Assembly (NCBI RefSeq): GCF_900188005.1 | Contig: NZ_FZNR01000007.1 | Location: forward strand, 124,001-188,000 | From: Actinoplanes regularis | GTDB lineage: Bacteria > Actinomycetota > Actinomycetes > Mycobacteriales > Micromonosporaceae | Length of the DNA: 64,000 nucleotides | Reading direction: 5' to 3' | In this document: one piece after another, positions 14,812-24,224 of the stretch | Layout of the letters: each line of letters opens with the position of its first letter | How positions within the stretch are numbered: the first letter of the stretch is position 1 | Program-made: the position numbers and the translations under genes | The notes under the pieces: generated by a model | The model's input: only the letters and a program-made list of their open reading frames with translations | Database searches by the model: none | What the model was told of the DNA's origin: nothing

Positions 14812-16365
14812 TCAGCTCTGGACGATCTGGAGCGGGTCGCCGGTCAGGGTGTCGCAGCGGACGAAGTTCAGGTTGATCGTCACGTTCGTGAACCAGACGG
14901 TCGACGGGGTCAGCGGCGGCGGCGCGTCCGGGGTGAAGGTGACCGGGATGACGCCGAACAGGTTGCCGGTCATCTTCGTGGTGTAGAAGCGGACGTTGCC
15001 GCTGGTGGTCAGCTCGTTGCTCTTGACCGTGGTGACCCCGTGGGCGCCCTCGTCCACGGTCAGGCTGAACGGCTTGTTGACCGCCTTCGTCATGTTGAAC
15101 TTGAGCGCCTTGACCACGCCGTCCTTGGTGGGGACGTCGGCGACACCCTCGTAGGTCGTGCCCTCCATGGTCAGCGACCCGACCTTCATGATCCCGGGCT
15201 TGATCGCCGAGGTCGGGATCCCGTCGGGGTCGGCGACCAGGCCCTCGAGGCGGGGGCCGAGGCAGGGGATCACGTCCGGGTCGGTGCTGGCGGCCGCGCT
15301 GGTGGGCGTGGCGGCGGTGCTGGTGGTCGTGGTGTCGGCCGTCGGGGTGGTGGACCCGGTGGCGGTCGGCTCCGCCGAGGTGGCCGTCGACGCCGATGCC
15401 GACGGCGACGCGCTCGGAGAGGGCGACTCGTCGTCGCCGAGGCCGAGCAGGTTGCCGACGCCGTCGACCACTTCCTCGAGGAGCGAGCTGTCCTCCTCCG
15501 CGGCTTCCGCGGCCGGCGTGGTCGTGGTGGGAGTCGCGGCGGGGGTCGTGGTCTGCGCGGCCGGGGCGACGGTGCGCGTGCCGGCCGGCTTCTCGGTGGT
15601 CGTCGGCTCGGTCGTCGCCGTCTTCGTCGCCGACGCCGAGGTGGCCGTGGCGGGATTCGTCGGCAGACCGGCGGGGCAGTCGTCGGCGCTGGCCGGCAGG
15701 CGGCTGCTGATCAGCACGGTGGCACCGAGGAAGGCCGGAATGATGATGAGCGCCAGCGCCTTGCGGTTGATCCCGCCGCCGCGGCCGGGCTGCTCCCCGG
15801 AGCCGGGCCGCTGCTCGAAGCCGGGCAGGATGCTGGGGTCGCTGACCGCGGGCGGGCGCAGCTGGGCGGTCTCGTGCGGGCGGTCGTCGTGCCCCGCGAG
15901 CTGGATGATCTCGGTCGCCTCACCGGGGACGCCGGGTTCCGCGGACTGACCCGGGCCGGAACCGTCGGCCGGACCCTGCGGCTCGGTGCCCGGGCGGGCG
16001 ACGGGCGGCTGCCAGGAGACGGCCAGCGCGCCACCGACGATGCCGAAGAGCATGCCGAGGAACCAGCCACCGAAGTTGAGGCCGATGAACGAGTAGAGCG
16101 CGGTCAGCAGGCCGACGATGCCGTAGAACATCCGCTGGCCGGGGCTGAACCAGACCAGGAAGCCGCAGACGAACATCAGGCCCGGCAGCACGTACGAAAG
16201 GAAGCCCTGCGGCCCTACATGGATCTGCACCACCATGTCCGTGAGGACCGAGAGGTTGGAGCTGAGGAGCAGGAACAGACCAGACAGCAGTTGGAACAGG
16301 CCGCCCCAGAACGGCCGATTCCGCCGCCAACGGCGGAATTTGCCCCCGAAGTTGTCCGTTGCCAC
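14812..16365 (-). CDS. DUF6114 membrane protein with long Thr/Ala-rich linker and C-terminal domain
   Basis: The first 120 residues are a DUF6114 module: RRWRRNRPFWGGLFQLLSGLFLL, four membrane helices and LWFSPGQRMFYGIVGLL. Then follow a cytosolic-like acidic segment, a fifth helix (ALALIIIPAFLGATVLIS), about 150 residues of Thr/Ala/Pro/Ser-rich low complexity, and a C-terminal beta-rich domain from about 355 (IPTSAIKPGIMKVGSLTMEG ... VWFTNVTINLNFVRCDTLTGDPLQIVQS). At 517 residues it is far longer than a bare DUF6114 protein. GTG 16365 has GGAGGACGA before it. It follows the DUF6230 gene in the same direction; the two families usually occur together in actinobacteria. Function is unknown. Confidence 0.82.
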   Translation of the reverse strand: MATDNFGGKFRRWRRNRPFWGGLFQLLSGLFLLLSSNLSVLTDMVVQIHVGPQGFLSYVLPGLMFVCGFLVWFSPGQRMFYGIVGLLTALYSFIGLNFGGWFLGMLFGIVGGALAVSWQPPVARPGTEPQGPADGSGPGQSAEPGVPGEATEIIQLAGHDDRPHETAQLRPPAVSDPSILPGFEQRPGSGEQPGRGGGINRKALALIIIPAFLGATVLISSRLPASADDCPAGLPTNPATATSASATKTATTEPTTTEKPAGTRTVAPAAQTTTPAATPTTTTPAAEAAEEDSSLLEEVVDGVGNLLGLGDDESPSPSASPSASASTATSAEPTATGSTTPTADTTTTSTAATPTSAAASTDPDVIPCLGPRLEGLVADPDGIPTSAIKPGIMKVGSLTMEGTTYEGVADVPTKDGVVKALKFNMTKAVNKPFSLTVDEGAHGVTTVKSNELTTSGNVRFYTTKMTGNLFGVIPVTFTPDAPPPLTPSTVWFTNVTINLNFVRCDTLTGDPLQIVQS

Positions 16366-16441
16366 TCGTCCTCCATGTTATTTGCAGCTAAACAAAGGGG
16401 TGGGGCCCGCGGATCGCTCCACGAGCCCCGGTAAAGCTAGA

Positions 16442-17068
16442 TCAGAAACACTCGCCGCCCTGGCCGACGAGCAGCTTAAGGCTCATGCCCCGGAGCTTGA
16501 AGCTGGAGGCGGTGGTCAGGTACGCCTTCTGCTTCAGGTTGTCGATGCTGACGTTCGACGCCTGCTGGCCGAAGCCCTTCGGCTCGCCGTGGGTCGCCGC
16601 ACCGTCAGCGGACAGGGTGGAGGCGTCCACGCCGATCTGGATGTTCTTGAAGGTGGCGTCGCCACCCAGCTCGGACATCCCGATCAGCAGCTCGTCCGCC
16701 TGCACGGACTTGGCAGCGGCGCTGTCCGAGCCGTCGTACTTGGCGTCCTTGGCCGCGGTGATCTGCAGGACGATCGGTCCGGCGGCAACCGACTGGCACA
16801 GGTTGTACAGGTCAGCGTGGTTGATGCCCGACATCGCGGCCGGGATCGTGCCGTTGAGGCCCCCGCTGTACTGCGTGAAGCCCCGACCCTCGAGGTGGTC
16901 AGCCGTCAGCTTGAACTGCGTGCCCGACACCGTGATGTTCGCGGCAAGGGCACCCTGCGCGAGGGCACCCATGAGGCCAACGGCGACAGCCGCGGGCACG
17001 CCCACGGCCACGGCGAACCGGCGCCAGTTGGTACGGCCGGCGGCCGGAACGCTCTGCGAATCCTCCAC
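16442..17068 (-). CDS. DUF6230-family exported protein
   Basis: A 208-residue protein with a twin-basic N-terminus and export helix (TNWRRFAVAVGVPAAVAVGLMGALAQGALA), then a beta-rich domain (ITVSGTQFKLTADHLEGRGFTQYSGG, GINHADLYNLCQSV, LIGMSELGGDATFKNIQIGVDAS, KAYLTTASSFKLRGMSLKLLVG) typical of DUF6230. I use GTG 17068 because AGGAGG lies four bases upstream. The pair with the DUF6114 gene 76 bases downstream is conserved in Streptomyces and relatives; some members are annotated as cholesterol esterase-like, but no hydrolase motif is visible here. Confidence 0.82.
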   Translation of the reverse strand: MEDSQSVPAAGRTNWRRFAVAVGVPAAVAVGLMGALAQGALAANITVSGTQFKLTADHLEGRGFTQYSGGLNGTIPAAMSGINHADLYNLCQSVAAGPIVLQITAAKDAKYDGSDSAAAKSVQADELLIGMSELGGDATFKNIQIGVDASTLSADGAATHGEPKGFGQQASNVSIDNLKQKAYLTTASSFKLRGMSLKLLVGQGGECF

Positions 17069-17490
17069 GGATCCTCCTATTTGAGTGGTGACGACCGTGC
17101 TGGCCACACTGCCGATGGCTCGCATCGACGGGCGACACTTCAGCCAACCGTCGGCAGTGAGGCAAGTCGATGCCGTCCTCGTTACGTCCGGGAAATGTTG
17201 CCGGTCCCGCACGGTGACTACAAGTGCGGTGGCTACCAGTCAGTAACCCACATCACTTGATCACGCCTACGTAGAGTGATGTTGCTCCGCGCAGAGTCCG
17301 AAATTCCGTCCGTAAACCAGACAATCGACCGCAACATTCGAGTGTGTTGGTAACCACAGGTATACGTGGCATTGTCGGTCACGGATAAGTAACGAAATCC
17401 AGAGTTTTCTCAGCAACCGCTTTCCCTGCCCATTCGGCAGATTGACTCGCCGCTCTGGATGATGTTGATCTCCGCCGAACGGCCGACGCC
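17069..17490. promoter_or_regulatory. Low-GC upstream region of the DUF6230/DUF6114 pair
   Basis: Positions 17221-17460 are only about 52% GC by my count, against over 70% in the flanking genes, and no frame looks coding. An inverted repeat ACATCACT/AGTGATGT (17250-17257 and 17275-17282) with a 17-base spacer lies inside. The region separates the DUF6230 start from the stop of cydC on the same strand, so it is a promoter/leader candidate. Confidence 0.5.
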
Positions 17491-19200
17491 TCACCCCGCG
17501 GGCGGGGCCGGCATTCCGACCACCCGGAGGCCGTCCAGATCGGCGGTGCGGTGGGTGATCAGCAGGACGGTCCGTTCACCGGCCGCTGCGAGCAGGTCCC
17601 GGACCAGCGCGCCGGCGGTGGCGTCGTCCAGGTGCTCACCCGGCTCGTCCAGGATCAGCACCCGGGCGTCGGTGAGCAGCAGCCGGGCCAGCGCGAGCCG
17701 GCGCCGCTGCCCGCCGGAGAGCGCCATCCCGTGCTCGCCGACCAGCGTCTCCAGCCCGTCCGGCAGGGACTCCACCCAGTCGCGCAGGCGTGCACCCGCC
17801 AGCGCGGTCAGCAACTCGGCGTCGCTCGCCCCGGGCCGGGCGATGCGCAGGTTCGCGCCGATCGTGGTGTCGAAGAGGTAGGCGTCCTCGGGCAGGTAGC
17901 CGACGATCTCCCGGACCCGGTCCGCCGGGAGGTCCCGCAGCTCCGTGCCGTCCAGGGTGATCCGACCGGAGCGCGGATCGAGGAAGCGGACCAGCAGGGC
18001 GGCGACCGTGCTCTTGCCCGAGCCGCTCGGACCGGTCAGCGCGACCCGCGCGCCGGGTGGCAGCGCAAGATCGAAATCGGCGACCGCGGTACGGTCGGCG
18101 CTCCAGACGGCCGTGACGGCTTCCATTTGTAGATGCGGAATAGATGTACCGATCATCGATTCTGGCCCCGCAGCGTGGATCTCAGCGGGCTTGTCTGGCG
18201 GATCAGTCGGGACCGTCGCGTCCTTTCCGTGCGGCGCGGACCGGATCTCCGCGAGCCGGCGCAGCGAGGCGCGCGCGGCCGCGTACCGCTGTGCGGCGGC
18301 CGGCAACGGCCCGGCGATCTCGAAGACCGCCAGAGGGGTGAGGACCACGAGCGCGAGCAGCTCGCCGTGCAGACTCCCGGCGCGCACCGCGGCGGCCCCG
18401 GCGAGCAGTCCCGCCAGCACACAGGCGCCGGTGCAGAGCGCGGTCACCGCGCTGCCCAGACCCGCGGTCGCCGCGGAGCGGCGCGCGGCCGAGGTGAGCC
18501 GGGCGTCGAGATCCGTGAGACGGTCCCGGCGGCCGGCCGTCGCCCCGAACGCCACCAGGTCCGGCATGCCGTGCACCAGGTCGACCACGCCGACGGCCAG
18601 CTCGGCGCGCAGCGGAGCCAGCCGCCCGTCCGCGCGGCGCGCGGCGGCCCGCTGCAGCAGCGGCACCACGACCGCGGTGACCAGCAGCGCGATCGCCAGG
18701 GTAAGCCCGGCGACCGACACCAGCGCGCCCACGACCAGCACCGACGCGCTCCCGACCAGCACGGCCACGGCGTAGGGCAGCAGCACCCGGGTGACCAGGT
18801 CGAGGACCGCGTCCACGTCGGAGGCGAGCCGCCGGGCCAGATCCGCGCGCCGGAAGTCGGCGAGCCCGGCCGGGGCGAGCACCTCCAGGCGCCGGTAGAG
18901 CCGGACCCGGACGTCCGCGAGGACCCGGAACGCGGCGTCGTGCCCGAGCAGCCGTTCCAGGTAGCGCAGCACGCCACGGCCGAGGCCGCAGGCGCGGACG
19001 GCCACGATCGCGACCATCAGGTGCAGGATCGGCGGGTGCAGCGCGGCGCGCGAGATCAGCCACGCGGAGACCGCGGCGAGCGCCACCGCCGAGCCCGCGG
19101 CGCCGGCTCCGGCGAGAACGGCCAGGGTGAGCTCTGCCCAGGCGGGGCGGATCACGGCGTACGCCCGAAGACCGTGCCGTCGTCCCGGAATCGTCGTCAT
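17491..19200 (-). CDS. cydC: Thiol reductant ABC exporter subunit CydC
   Basis: A 569-residue ABC exporter half: membrane domain 1-315 with six helices, then an ATPase domain from about 355 with Walker A GPSGSGKST, signature ALSGGQRRRLALARLLL and Walker B VLILDEPGEHLDD, and a terminal His (LITHRTADLD). CydC pairs with CydD to export cysteine or glutathione to the outside, needed for haem insertion in cytochrome bd oxidase. It overlaps cydD by four bases and closes the cydABDC operon. A Pro-rich, low-complexity stretch (about 330-350) links the two domains. Confidence 0.93.
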   Translation of the reverse strand: MTTIPGRRHGLRAYAVIRPAWAELTLAVLAGAGAAGSAVALAAVSAWLISRAALHPPILHLMVAIVAVRACGLGRGVLRYLERLLGHDAAFRVLADVRVRLYRRLEVLAPAGLADFRRADLARRLASDVDAVLDLVTRVLLPYAVAVLVGSASVLVVGALVSVAGLTLAIALLVTAVVVPLLQRAAARRADGRLAPLRAELAVGVVDLVHGMPDLVAFGATAGRRDRLTDLDARLTSAARRSAATAGLGSAVTALCTGACVLAGLLAGAAAVRAGSLHGELLALVVLTPLAVFEIAGPLPAAAQRYAAARASLRRLAEIRSAPHGKDATVPTDPPDKPAEIHAAGPESMIGTSIPHLQMEAVTAVWSADRTAVADFDLALPPGARVALTGPSGSGKSTVAALLVRFLDPRSGRITLDGTELRDLPADRVREIVGYLPEDAYLFDTTIGANLRIARPGASDAELLTALAGARLRDWVESLPDGLETLVGEHGMALSGGQRRRLALARLLLTDARVLILDEPGEHLDDATAGALVRDLLAAAGERTVLLITHRTADLDGLRVVGMPAPPAG

Positions 19201-20816
19201 GCCCGGACCGCCGAGATCAGGCCGGCCTCGTCGCCGACCGCGACCACCCGGTCGGCGAGGCTGATCAATTCCGGTCGGTGGGCCGCGATCAGCACCGTCC
19301 GCCCGCGCGCCAGATCCCGGATCGCGGCCATCACGCCGGCCGCCGTCTCCCTGTCCAGATTGGCGGTCGGCTCATCGAGCAGCACGACCGGCGCGTCCCG
19401 CAGGAACGCCCGCGCCAGCGCCACCCGCTGCCGCTGCCCGGCGGAGAGCCCGGTCCCGGCGTCGCCGAGCATCGTGTCGTACCCCTCGGGCAATCCGGCG
19501 GCGAAGCCGGCGACCCCCGCCGCGACCGCCGCGGCCTCGGAGAACTCCGCGCCGAGGGCGATGTTGTCGCGGAGCGACGCGGCGAACAGGTGCGGCCGCT
19601 GCGGCACCCACGCCACCCGGAGGCGCCAGGCGTCCAGGTCGAGTTCGTCGAGCGGGACGCCGCCGACGGTGACCCGGCCGCCGCTCGGTGGGACGAAGCC
19701 GAGCAGCACCGCGAGCGCGGTCGACTTGCCGCAGCCGGACGGGCCGGTCAGGGCGACGACCTCACCGGGCTCGATCGTCGCGGAGAGCCGCAGGGCGGGC
19801 TCGGCGCGGCCCGGATAGCGGACCTCGACGTCGTCGAAGACGATCGGGCCGGAGACCGGTGCCCGGGTCCCGTTCGCCCGGGCCGGGGTCTCGAGGATCG
19901 CGAAGACCTCCGCGGCGGCGGCCAGCCCCTCGGCGCTGGCGTGGTAGTGCGCGCCGATCTCGCGCAGCGGCCGGTACGCCTCGGGCGCCAGGATCAGCAC
20001 CAGCAGCGCGGTGGTCAGGTCCAGGTCGCCGGCGACCAGCCGCAGCCCGATGCCGACCGCGACCAGCGCCACCGACAGGGTGGCGAGCAGCTCCAGCACG
20101 AGCGAGGAGAGGAAGGCGGTCCGCAGCGTTCGCATGGTCTGCGTGCGCTGCTGCGCGCTGATCCGGCGGATGATGCCGGCCTGGGCCTTGGCCCGGCCGA
20201 GCAGCTTGAGCGTGGGCAGTCCCGCGACCACGTCCAGGAAGTGGTGGTTCAGCCGCGCGAGCAGACGGAACTGGCGCCGGTTGCGCTCCTCGGTGTGCAG
20301 GCCGATCAGGGCCATGAAGAGCGGGATCAGCGGCAGGGTGACCGCGATCGTGACGGTCGCGACCAGGTCGGCCGGCAGCAGCCGGGCGAGCACGATGCCG
20401 GGGACGAGGACGGCCAGCACCAGCTGGGGCAGGTACTTGCCGAAGTAGTCGTCCAGCGCGTCGAGACCGTGGGTGACCAGGGCCGCCACCTCGCCGGCCG
20501 GGCGGCGCCCGCCGGGACCGAGGGCGACCAGGTGCCCGAGCAGCCGGTCGCGCAACTCGCTCTTGACCGCCGCCGCCGAGCGCACCGAGGCCAGTTCCTG
20601 CAGCCAGGCCACCCCGGCCCGGACGGCGAGCACGACGGCCAGCCATCCCCAGGACGGGTGAACGCCGTCCAGGAAGACCGCGGTGATCGCCTGCGCGAGC
20701 AGGGTGGCCTGCGCGACCAGCAGCGTCGCGTGCACGACGCCGAGCGCGACGGTGGCGGCCAGGTACGCCCGGGTGGTCCGGGCGTACCTGAGCAGCCGAG
20801 GGTCGAGGGGCCTCAC
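19197..20816 (-). CDS. cydD: Thiol reductant ABC exporter subunit CydD
   Basis: A 539-residue exporter half with the CydD opening (LDPRLLRYARTTRAYLAATVALGVVHATLLVAQATLLA), transmembrane domain to about 305, and an ATPase with Walker A GPSGCGKST, Q-loop VPQRPHLF, signature GLSAGQRQRVALARAFL, Walker B VVLLDEPTANLD and switch His AAHRPE. It forms the heterodimeric exporter with CydC. Its four-base overlaps with cydB upstream and cydC downstream show tight translational coupling. Confidence 0.94.
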   Translation of the reverse strand: MRPLDPRLLRYARTTRAYLAATVALGVVHATLLVAQATLLAQAITAVFLDGVHPSWGWLAVVLAVRAGVAWLQELASVRSAAAVKSELRDRLLGHLVALGPGGRRPAGEVAALVTHGLDALDDYFGKYLPQLVLAVLVPGIVLARLLPADLVATVTIAVTLPLIPLFMALIGLHTEERNRRQFRLLARLNHHFLDVVAGLPTLKLLGRAKAQAGIIRRISAQQRTQTMRTLRTAFLSSLVLELLATLSVALVAVGIGLRLVAGDLDLTTALLVLILAPEAYRPLREIGAHYHASAEGLAAAAEVFAILETPARANGTRAPVSGPIVFDDVEVRYPGRAEPALRLSATIEPGEVVALTGPSGCGKSTALAVLLGFVPPSGGRVTVGGVPLDELDLDAWRLRVAWVPQRPHLFAASLRDNIALGAEFSEAAAVAAGVAGFAAGLPEGYDTMLGDAGTGLSAGQRQRVALARAFLRDAPVVLLDEPTANLDRETAAGVMAAIRDLARGRTVLIAAHRPELISLADRVVAVGDEAGLISAVRA

Positions 20817-21808
20817 GCCGGGATGTCGCTGAGCTTGAGCCGCTTGCGGAACACCCAGTACGTCCAGCCCTGGTAGAGCAGCACGATCGGGGTGAAGCAG
20901 ACCGCCACCCAGGACATGACCTTCAGCGTGTACGGCGTCGAGGACGCGTTGTGCACGGTCAGGCTGTACGCCGGGTCGACGGTCGACGGCATCACGTCCG
21001 GGAAGAGGGTCACGAAGAGCGCCGCGACGGCGATCAGCAGGGTCGCCCCGGTGGCCGTGAAGGCCCAGCCCTCCCGCCGCGCCCGGGTCAGCGGGATCGC
21101 CGCGACCAGGGTGGCCGCGGCCACCGCCGAGAGCGCGATGCCCCAGCCGTCCCGGTGGGTGATCGCGGTCCAGATCAGGAACGCGGCCGCCACCGGCACC
21201 GCGAGCAGCGCCAGGCGCGCGGCGAGCCGGCCGGCGTGTTCCCGCATCGGGCCGTCCGTCTTCAGCGCCAGGAACACCGCGCCGTGCAGGGTGAACAGGA
21301 CCAGCGTGGTCAGACCGCCGAGCAGCGCGTACGGGTTGAGCAGGTTGAAGAAGCCGCCGACATACTCGTGCTGGGCGTCCAGCTCAACCCCGCGCAGGAT
21401 GTTGCCGAACGCGACGCCCCAGAGGATCGCCGGGACCAGGCTGCAGACGAAGATCGAGGTGTCCCAGCGGCGGCGCCAGACCACGCCGTCCCGCTTGCCG
21501 CGATACTCGAAGGCCAGGCCGCGCACGATCAGCGCGACCAGGATCAGCAGCAGCGGCAGGAAGAAGCCGCTGAACAGGGTGGCGTACCACTCCGGGAACG
21601 CGGCGAAGGTCGCGCCGCCGGCGACCAGCAGCCATACCTCGTTGCCGTCCCAGACCGGCCCGATCGTGTTGATCGCCAGCCGGCGGGAGCGGTCGTCGAC
21701 GCCGACCACGGGCAGCAGGATGCCGACCCCGAAGTCGAAGCCCTCCAGCAGGAAATAGCCGGCCCAGAGGACGCCGATCAGCAGAAACCAGAAAGTGGTG
21801 AGCTCCAT
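20813..21808 (-). CDS. cydB: Cytochrome bd ubiquinol/menaquinol oxidase subunit II
   Basis: A 331-residue, about nine-helix CydB with the family signature MELTTFWFLLIGVLWAGYFLLEGFDFGVG and the quinol oxidase features NEVWLLVAGGATFAAFPEWYATLFSGFFLPLLLIL and RGLAFEYRGKR. I use ATG 21808; the open frame runs to 21886 but this would overlap cydA. It is 13 bases after the cydA stop and overlaps cydD by four. Confidence 0.95.
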   Translation of the reverse strand: MELTTFWFLLIGVLWAGYFLLEGFDFGVGILLPVVGVDDRSRRLAINTIGPVWDGNEVWLLVAGGATFAAFPEWYATLFSGFFLPLLLILVALIVRGLAFEYRGKRDGVVWRRRWDTSIFVCSLVPAILWGVAFGNILRGVELDAQHEYVGGFFNLLNPYALLGGLTTLVLFTLHGAVFLALKTDGPMREHAGRLAARLALLAVPVAAAFLIWTAITHRDGWGIALSAVAAATLVAAIPLTRARREGWAFTATGATLLIAVAALFVTLFPDVMPSTVDPAYSLTVHNASSTPYTLKVMSWVAVCFTPIVLLYQGWTYWVFRKRLKLSDIPA

Positions 21809-21821
21809 CAGGGGTCCGTCC

Positions 21822-23207
21822 TCAGTACGCGAAGGCGAGCGGCCGGTCCCCGGGCTCACCGGTGTCGGCGGGGATCTCCGGGGCACCGGCCCGGGCGTAT
21901 TTCAGGAACAGTCCGACCTCGATCACCGCGAGCACGCCGTAGAGCACGGTGAGCACGATCAGGCCGGTGGCCGCCTCGCCGGTGGAGACCGCGGGGCTGC
22001 CCGACCCGGCGGTCTTGAACAGGCCGAACACCGTCCACGGTTGACGCCCCATCTCCGTGAAGATCCATCCGAAGGAATTCGCCAGCAGCGGCATCGCCAC
22101 GGTGGTGGTCGCGGCGATCCACAGCCAGCGGCCTCTCGCCCGGCGTTCGCCCCGGTTGGACCAGAGCGCGGCGAGCGCGACCAGCATGGCCAGCGCACCG
22201 AAGCCGATCATCAGGCGGAACGACCAGTAGGTGACCGGGATGGCCGGCCGATAGTCGCCCGGGCCGTACTTCCGCTGGTATTCGGCCTGCAGGTTGTTGA
22301 TGCCCTCGACCTCGCCGTCCGGGTCGCCGGTGGCCAGGACGGAGAGCAGCGACGGGATCCGTACGCTCCAGACCTCTTCCCGGCCGTTCAGCGAACCGAT
22401 GGTGAACAGCGAGAACGAGGCGGAGTCGGTGGTGTTGTAGAGCGCCTCGGCGGCGGCCATCTTCATCGGCTGCTGCTGGGTCATGATCCGGGCCTGCAGG
22501 TCGCCGGTGATCAGCACGCCCAGCCCGGCGATCAGCACCACCCAGGCGCCGAGCCGCAGCGACGGCCGGAACACCTCCTCCTGGTTGCCCTTGCGCAGAT
22601 GCCAGGCGCTGACCGCGAGCAGCAGCGCCCCACCGGCCATGAAACAGGCGGTCAGGGTGTGCGGGAAGGTGACCAGCGTGGTGCTGTTGGTCAGCACCGC
22701 CCAGATGCTGGCCAGTTCGGCCCGGCCGTCACCCATCCGCCAGCCGACCGGGTGCTGCATCCAGGAGTTGGCGGCCAGGATGAAGTACGCCGAGAGCATG
22801 GTGCCGATCGAGGCGATCCAGATGGTGGCCAGGTGCAGGCGCTTCGGCAGCCGCTCCCAGCCGAAGATCCACAGCCCGAGGAAGGTGGACTCCAGGAAGA
22901 ACGCGAGCAGGCCCTCCATCGCGAGCGGGGCGCCGAAGATGTCGCCGACGAACCGCGAGTAGTTCGACCAGTTCATCCCGAACTGGAACTCCTGCACGAT
23001 GCCGGTCACGACCCCGATCGCGAAGTTGATCAAGAAGAGTTTGCCCCAGAACTTGGTCGCCCGAAGGTAGGCGTCCTTGCCGGTGCGGACCCAAGCGGTC
23101 TGCAACCCGGCGACCAGGGCGGAGAGTCCGATCGTTATCGGAACGAAGATGAAGTGGTATACGGTCGTTATTCCGAATTGCCACCTCGACAGATCGATTG
23201 AATCCAT
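21822..23207 (-). CDS. cydA: Cytochrome bd oxidase subunit I
   Basis: A 461-residue subunit that oxidises menaquinol and reduces O2 to water. The haem ligands expected from E. coli are visible: His18 (TTVYHFIF), His183 (LVTFPHTLTA) and Met333 (YWSFRLMIGFG). NSWMQHPVG and GDLQ ... QPMKMAAAEAL are the conserved quinol/haem segments. The Q-loop is short, as in Gram-positive CydA. It is first in cydABDC; the 155-base divergent interval to the next operon holds the promoter, and no clear Rex site was seen. Confidence 0.96.
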   Translation of the reverse strand: MDSIDLSRWQFGITTVYHFIFVPITIGLSALVAGLQTAWVRTGKDAYLRATKFWGKLFLINFAIGVVTGIVQEFQFGMNWSNYSRFVGDIFGAPLAMEGLLAFFLESTFLGLWIFGWERLPKRLHLATIWIASIGTMLSAYFILAANSWMQHPVGWRMGDGRAELASIWAVLTNSTTLVTFPHTLTACFMAGGALLLAVSAWHLRKGNQEEVFRPSLRLGAWVVLIAGLGVLITGDLQARIMTQQQPMKMAAAEALYNTTDSASFSLFTIGSLNGREEVWSVRIPSLLSVLATGDPDGEVEGINNLQAEYQRKYGPGDYRPAIPVTYWSFRLMIGFGALAMLVALAALWSNRGERRARGRWLWIAATTTVAMPLLANSFGWIFTEMGRQPWTVFGLFKTAGSGSPAVSTGEAATGLIVLTVLYGVLAVIEVGLFLKYARAGAPEIPADTGEPGDRPLAFAY

Positions 23208-23362
23208 CCGGGGTCCCTTTCCGCAAGCGTCACGTTAGCTTTGACCAGCGGATATTTGTTGATCAGGGCTCAAAGTACCGACTGTCGGGGGCGGAAGGTC
23301 CCGATCGGAACAGGCCCGAAAGAAGGGCAGGATCGGAAACACGCGGCGCGTAGCGTACGACC

Positions 23363-24151
23363 GTGGATCTGCACACTGTGACCTCAGTGATCAGTCCGGC
23401 CGGGCCTGGGATGTGGCGGCCCGGGGACGCCTGGCTCGGCGGCGGGACGGCGCTCTTCGGCGAGCCGCGCCCGGGGATCTCCCGGCTGCTCGACCTGCCG
23501 TCGGCCGGCTGGCCCGCGCTGACCGCGCGGGACGACGGTGTCGAGATCGCGGCCACCTGCACGATCGCCGAACTCGCCACGCTGCTCGACCGGTACGCGA
23601 TCGTCCGGCAGTGCTGCGAGGCGCTGCTGGCCTCGTTCAAGATCTGGAATGTGGCCACCGTCGGCGGCAACCTCTGCGCCGCGCTGCCGGCCGGGCCGAT
23701 GATCTCGCTGGGCTCCGCCCTCGACGGGGTGTGCACGCTGATCGGGCCCGCCGGCGAGCAGCGTCAGGTCCCGGTCGCCGAGTTCGTGACCGGGGAGGGC
23801 CGGACCGTGCTGCGGGACGGGGAGCTGCTGCGGTCGATCTTCCTGCCCGGGGCGGCCCTCGCGGCGCGTACGTCGTACCGCCGAGGATCCCTGCATCGGT
23901 ATGGGCGCAGCGCGGTGCTGCTGATCGGGCGGACCGCGCCCGGCGGCGGAAGGACGCTGACCGTGACCGCCGCGACCCGCCGGCCCTGGGTCTTCCGCTT
24001 CGCCGAGCCGCCGCGGGCGGAGCGGCTGCAAGCGGCCCTGGCCACCATCCCGCCGGCGGAGTACGTCGACGACGTCCACGGCCGGCCCGCCTGGCGCGCG
24101 CACCTGACCAGGCATTACGCGGAACAGATCAGGACGGAGTTGAGCGTGTGA
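23363..24151 (+). CDS. FAD-binding subunit of a xanthine dehydrogenase-family enzyme
   Basis: A 262-residue CoxM/XdhB-type flavoprotein: the PCMH FAD motif is represented by WLGGGTALFG and SFKIWNVATVGGNLCAALPAGPMISLGSALDG, followed by the CO-dehydrogenase flavoprotein C-terminal domain. It would pass electrons from the Fe-S centres of the partner (next gene) through FAD to NAD+ or another acceptor. GTG 23363 is the likely start. It is divergent from cydA and ends 73 bases before the fused Fe-S/molybdopterin gene. Substrate is not evident. Confidence 0.85.
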   Translation: MDLHTVTSVISPAGPGMWRPGDAWLGGGTALFGEPRPGISRLLDLPSAGWPALTARDDGVEIAATCTIAELATLLDRYAIVRQCCEALLASFKIWNVATVGGNLCAALPAGPMISLGSALDGVCTLIGPAGEQRQVPVAEFVTGEGRTVLRDGELLRSIFLPGAALAARTSYRRGSLHRYGRSAVLLIGRTAPGGGRTLTVTAATRRPWVFRFAEPPRAERLQAALATIPPAEYVDDVHGRPAWRAHLTRHYAEQIRTELSV

Positions 24152-24224
24152 GCGAGCTTGCGAGCGAATCGGTCAGCTCAGTCGAAGGCTCACGGCGACG
24201 CCGGAGCGCAGCGGAGGTGGCGGC
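24152..24224. other. Intergenic stretch with GAGCGAGC-type repeat
   Basis: The stop codon of the FAD subunit is inside GTGAGCGAGCTTGCGAGCGA (24149-24168), and a related GGAGCGCAGCGGAGG element follows before the next GTG. Such GAGCGAGC-type sequences recur at gene junctions in several actinobacterial genomes (from memory). It may be an interspersed element or simple low complexity. Confidence 0.4.

Noticed and set aside
23208..23362. A Rex (redox) operator upstream of cydA
   Set aside because: No TTGTGA-N8-TCACAA-type palindrome is visible in the divergent interval.
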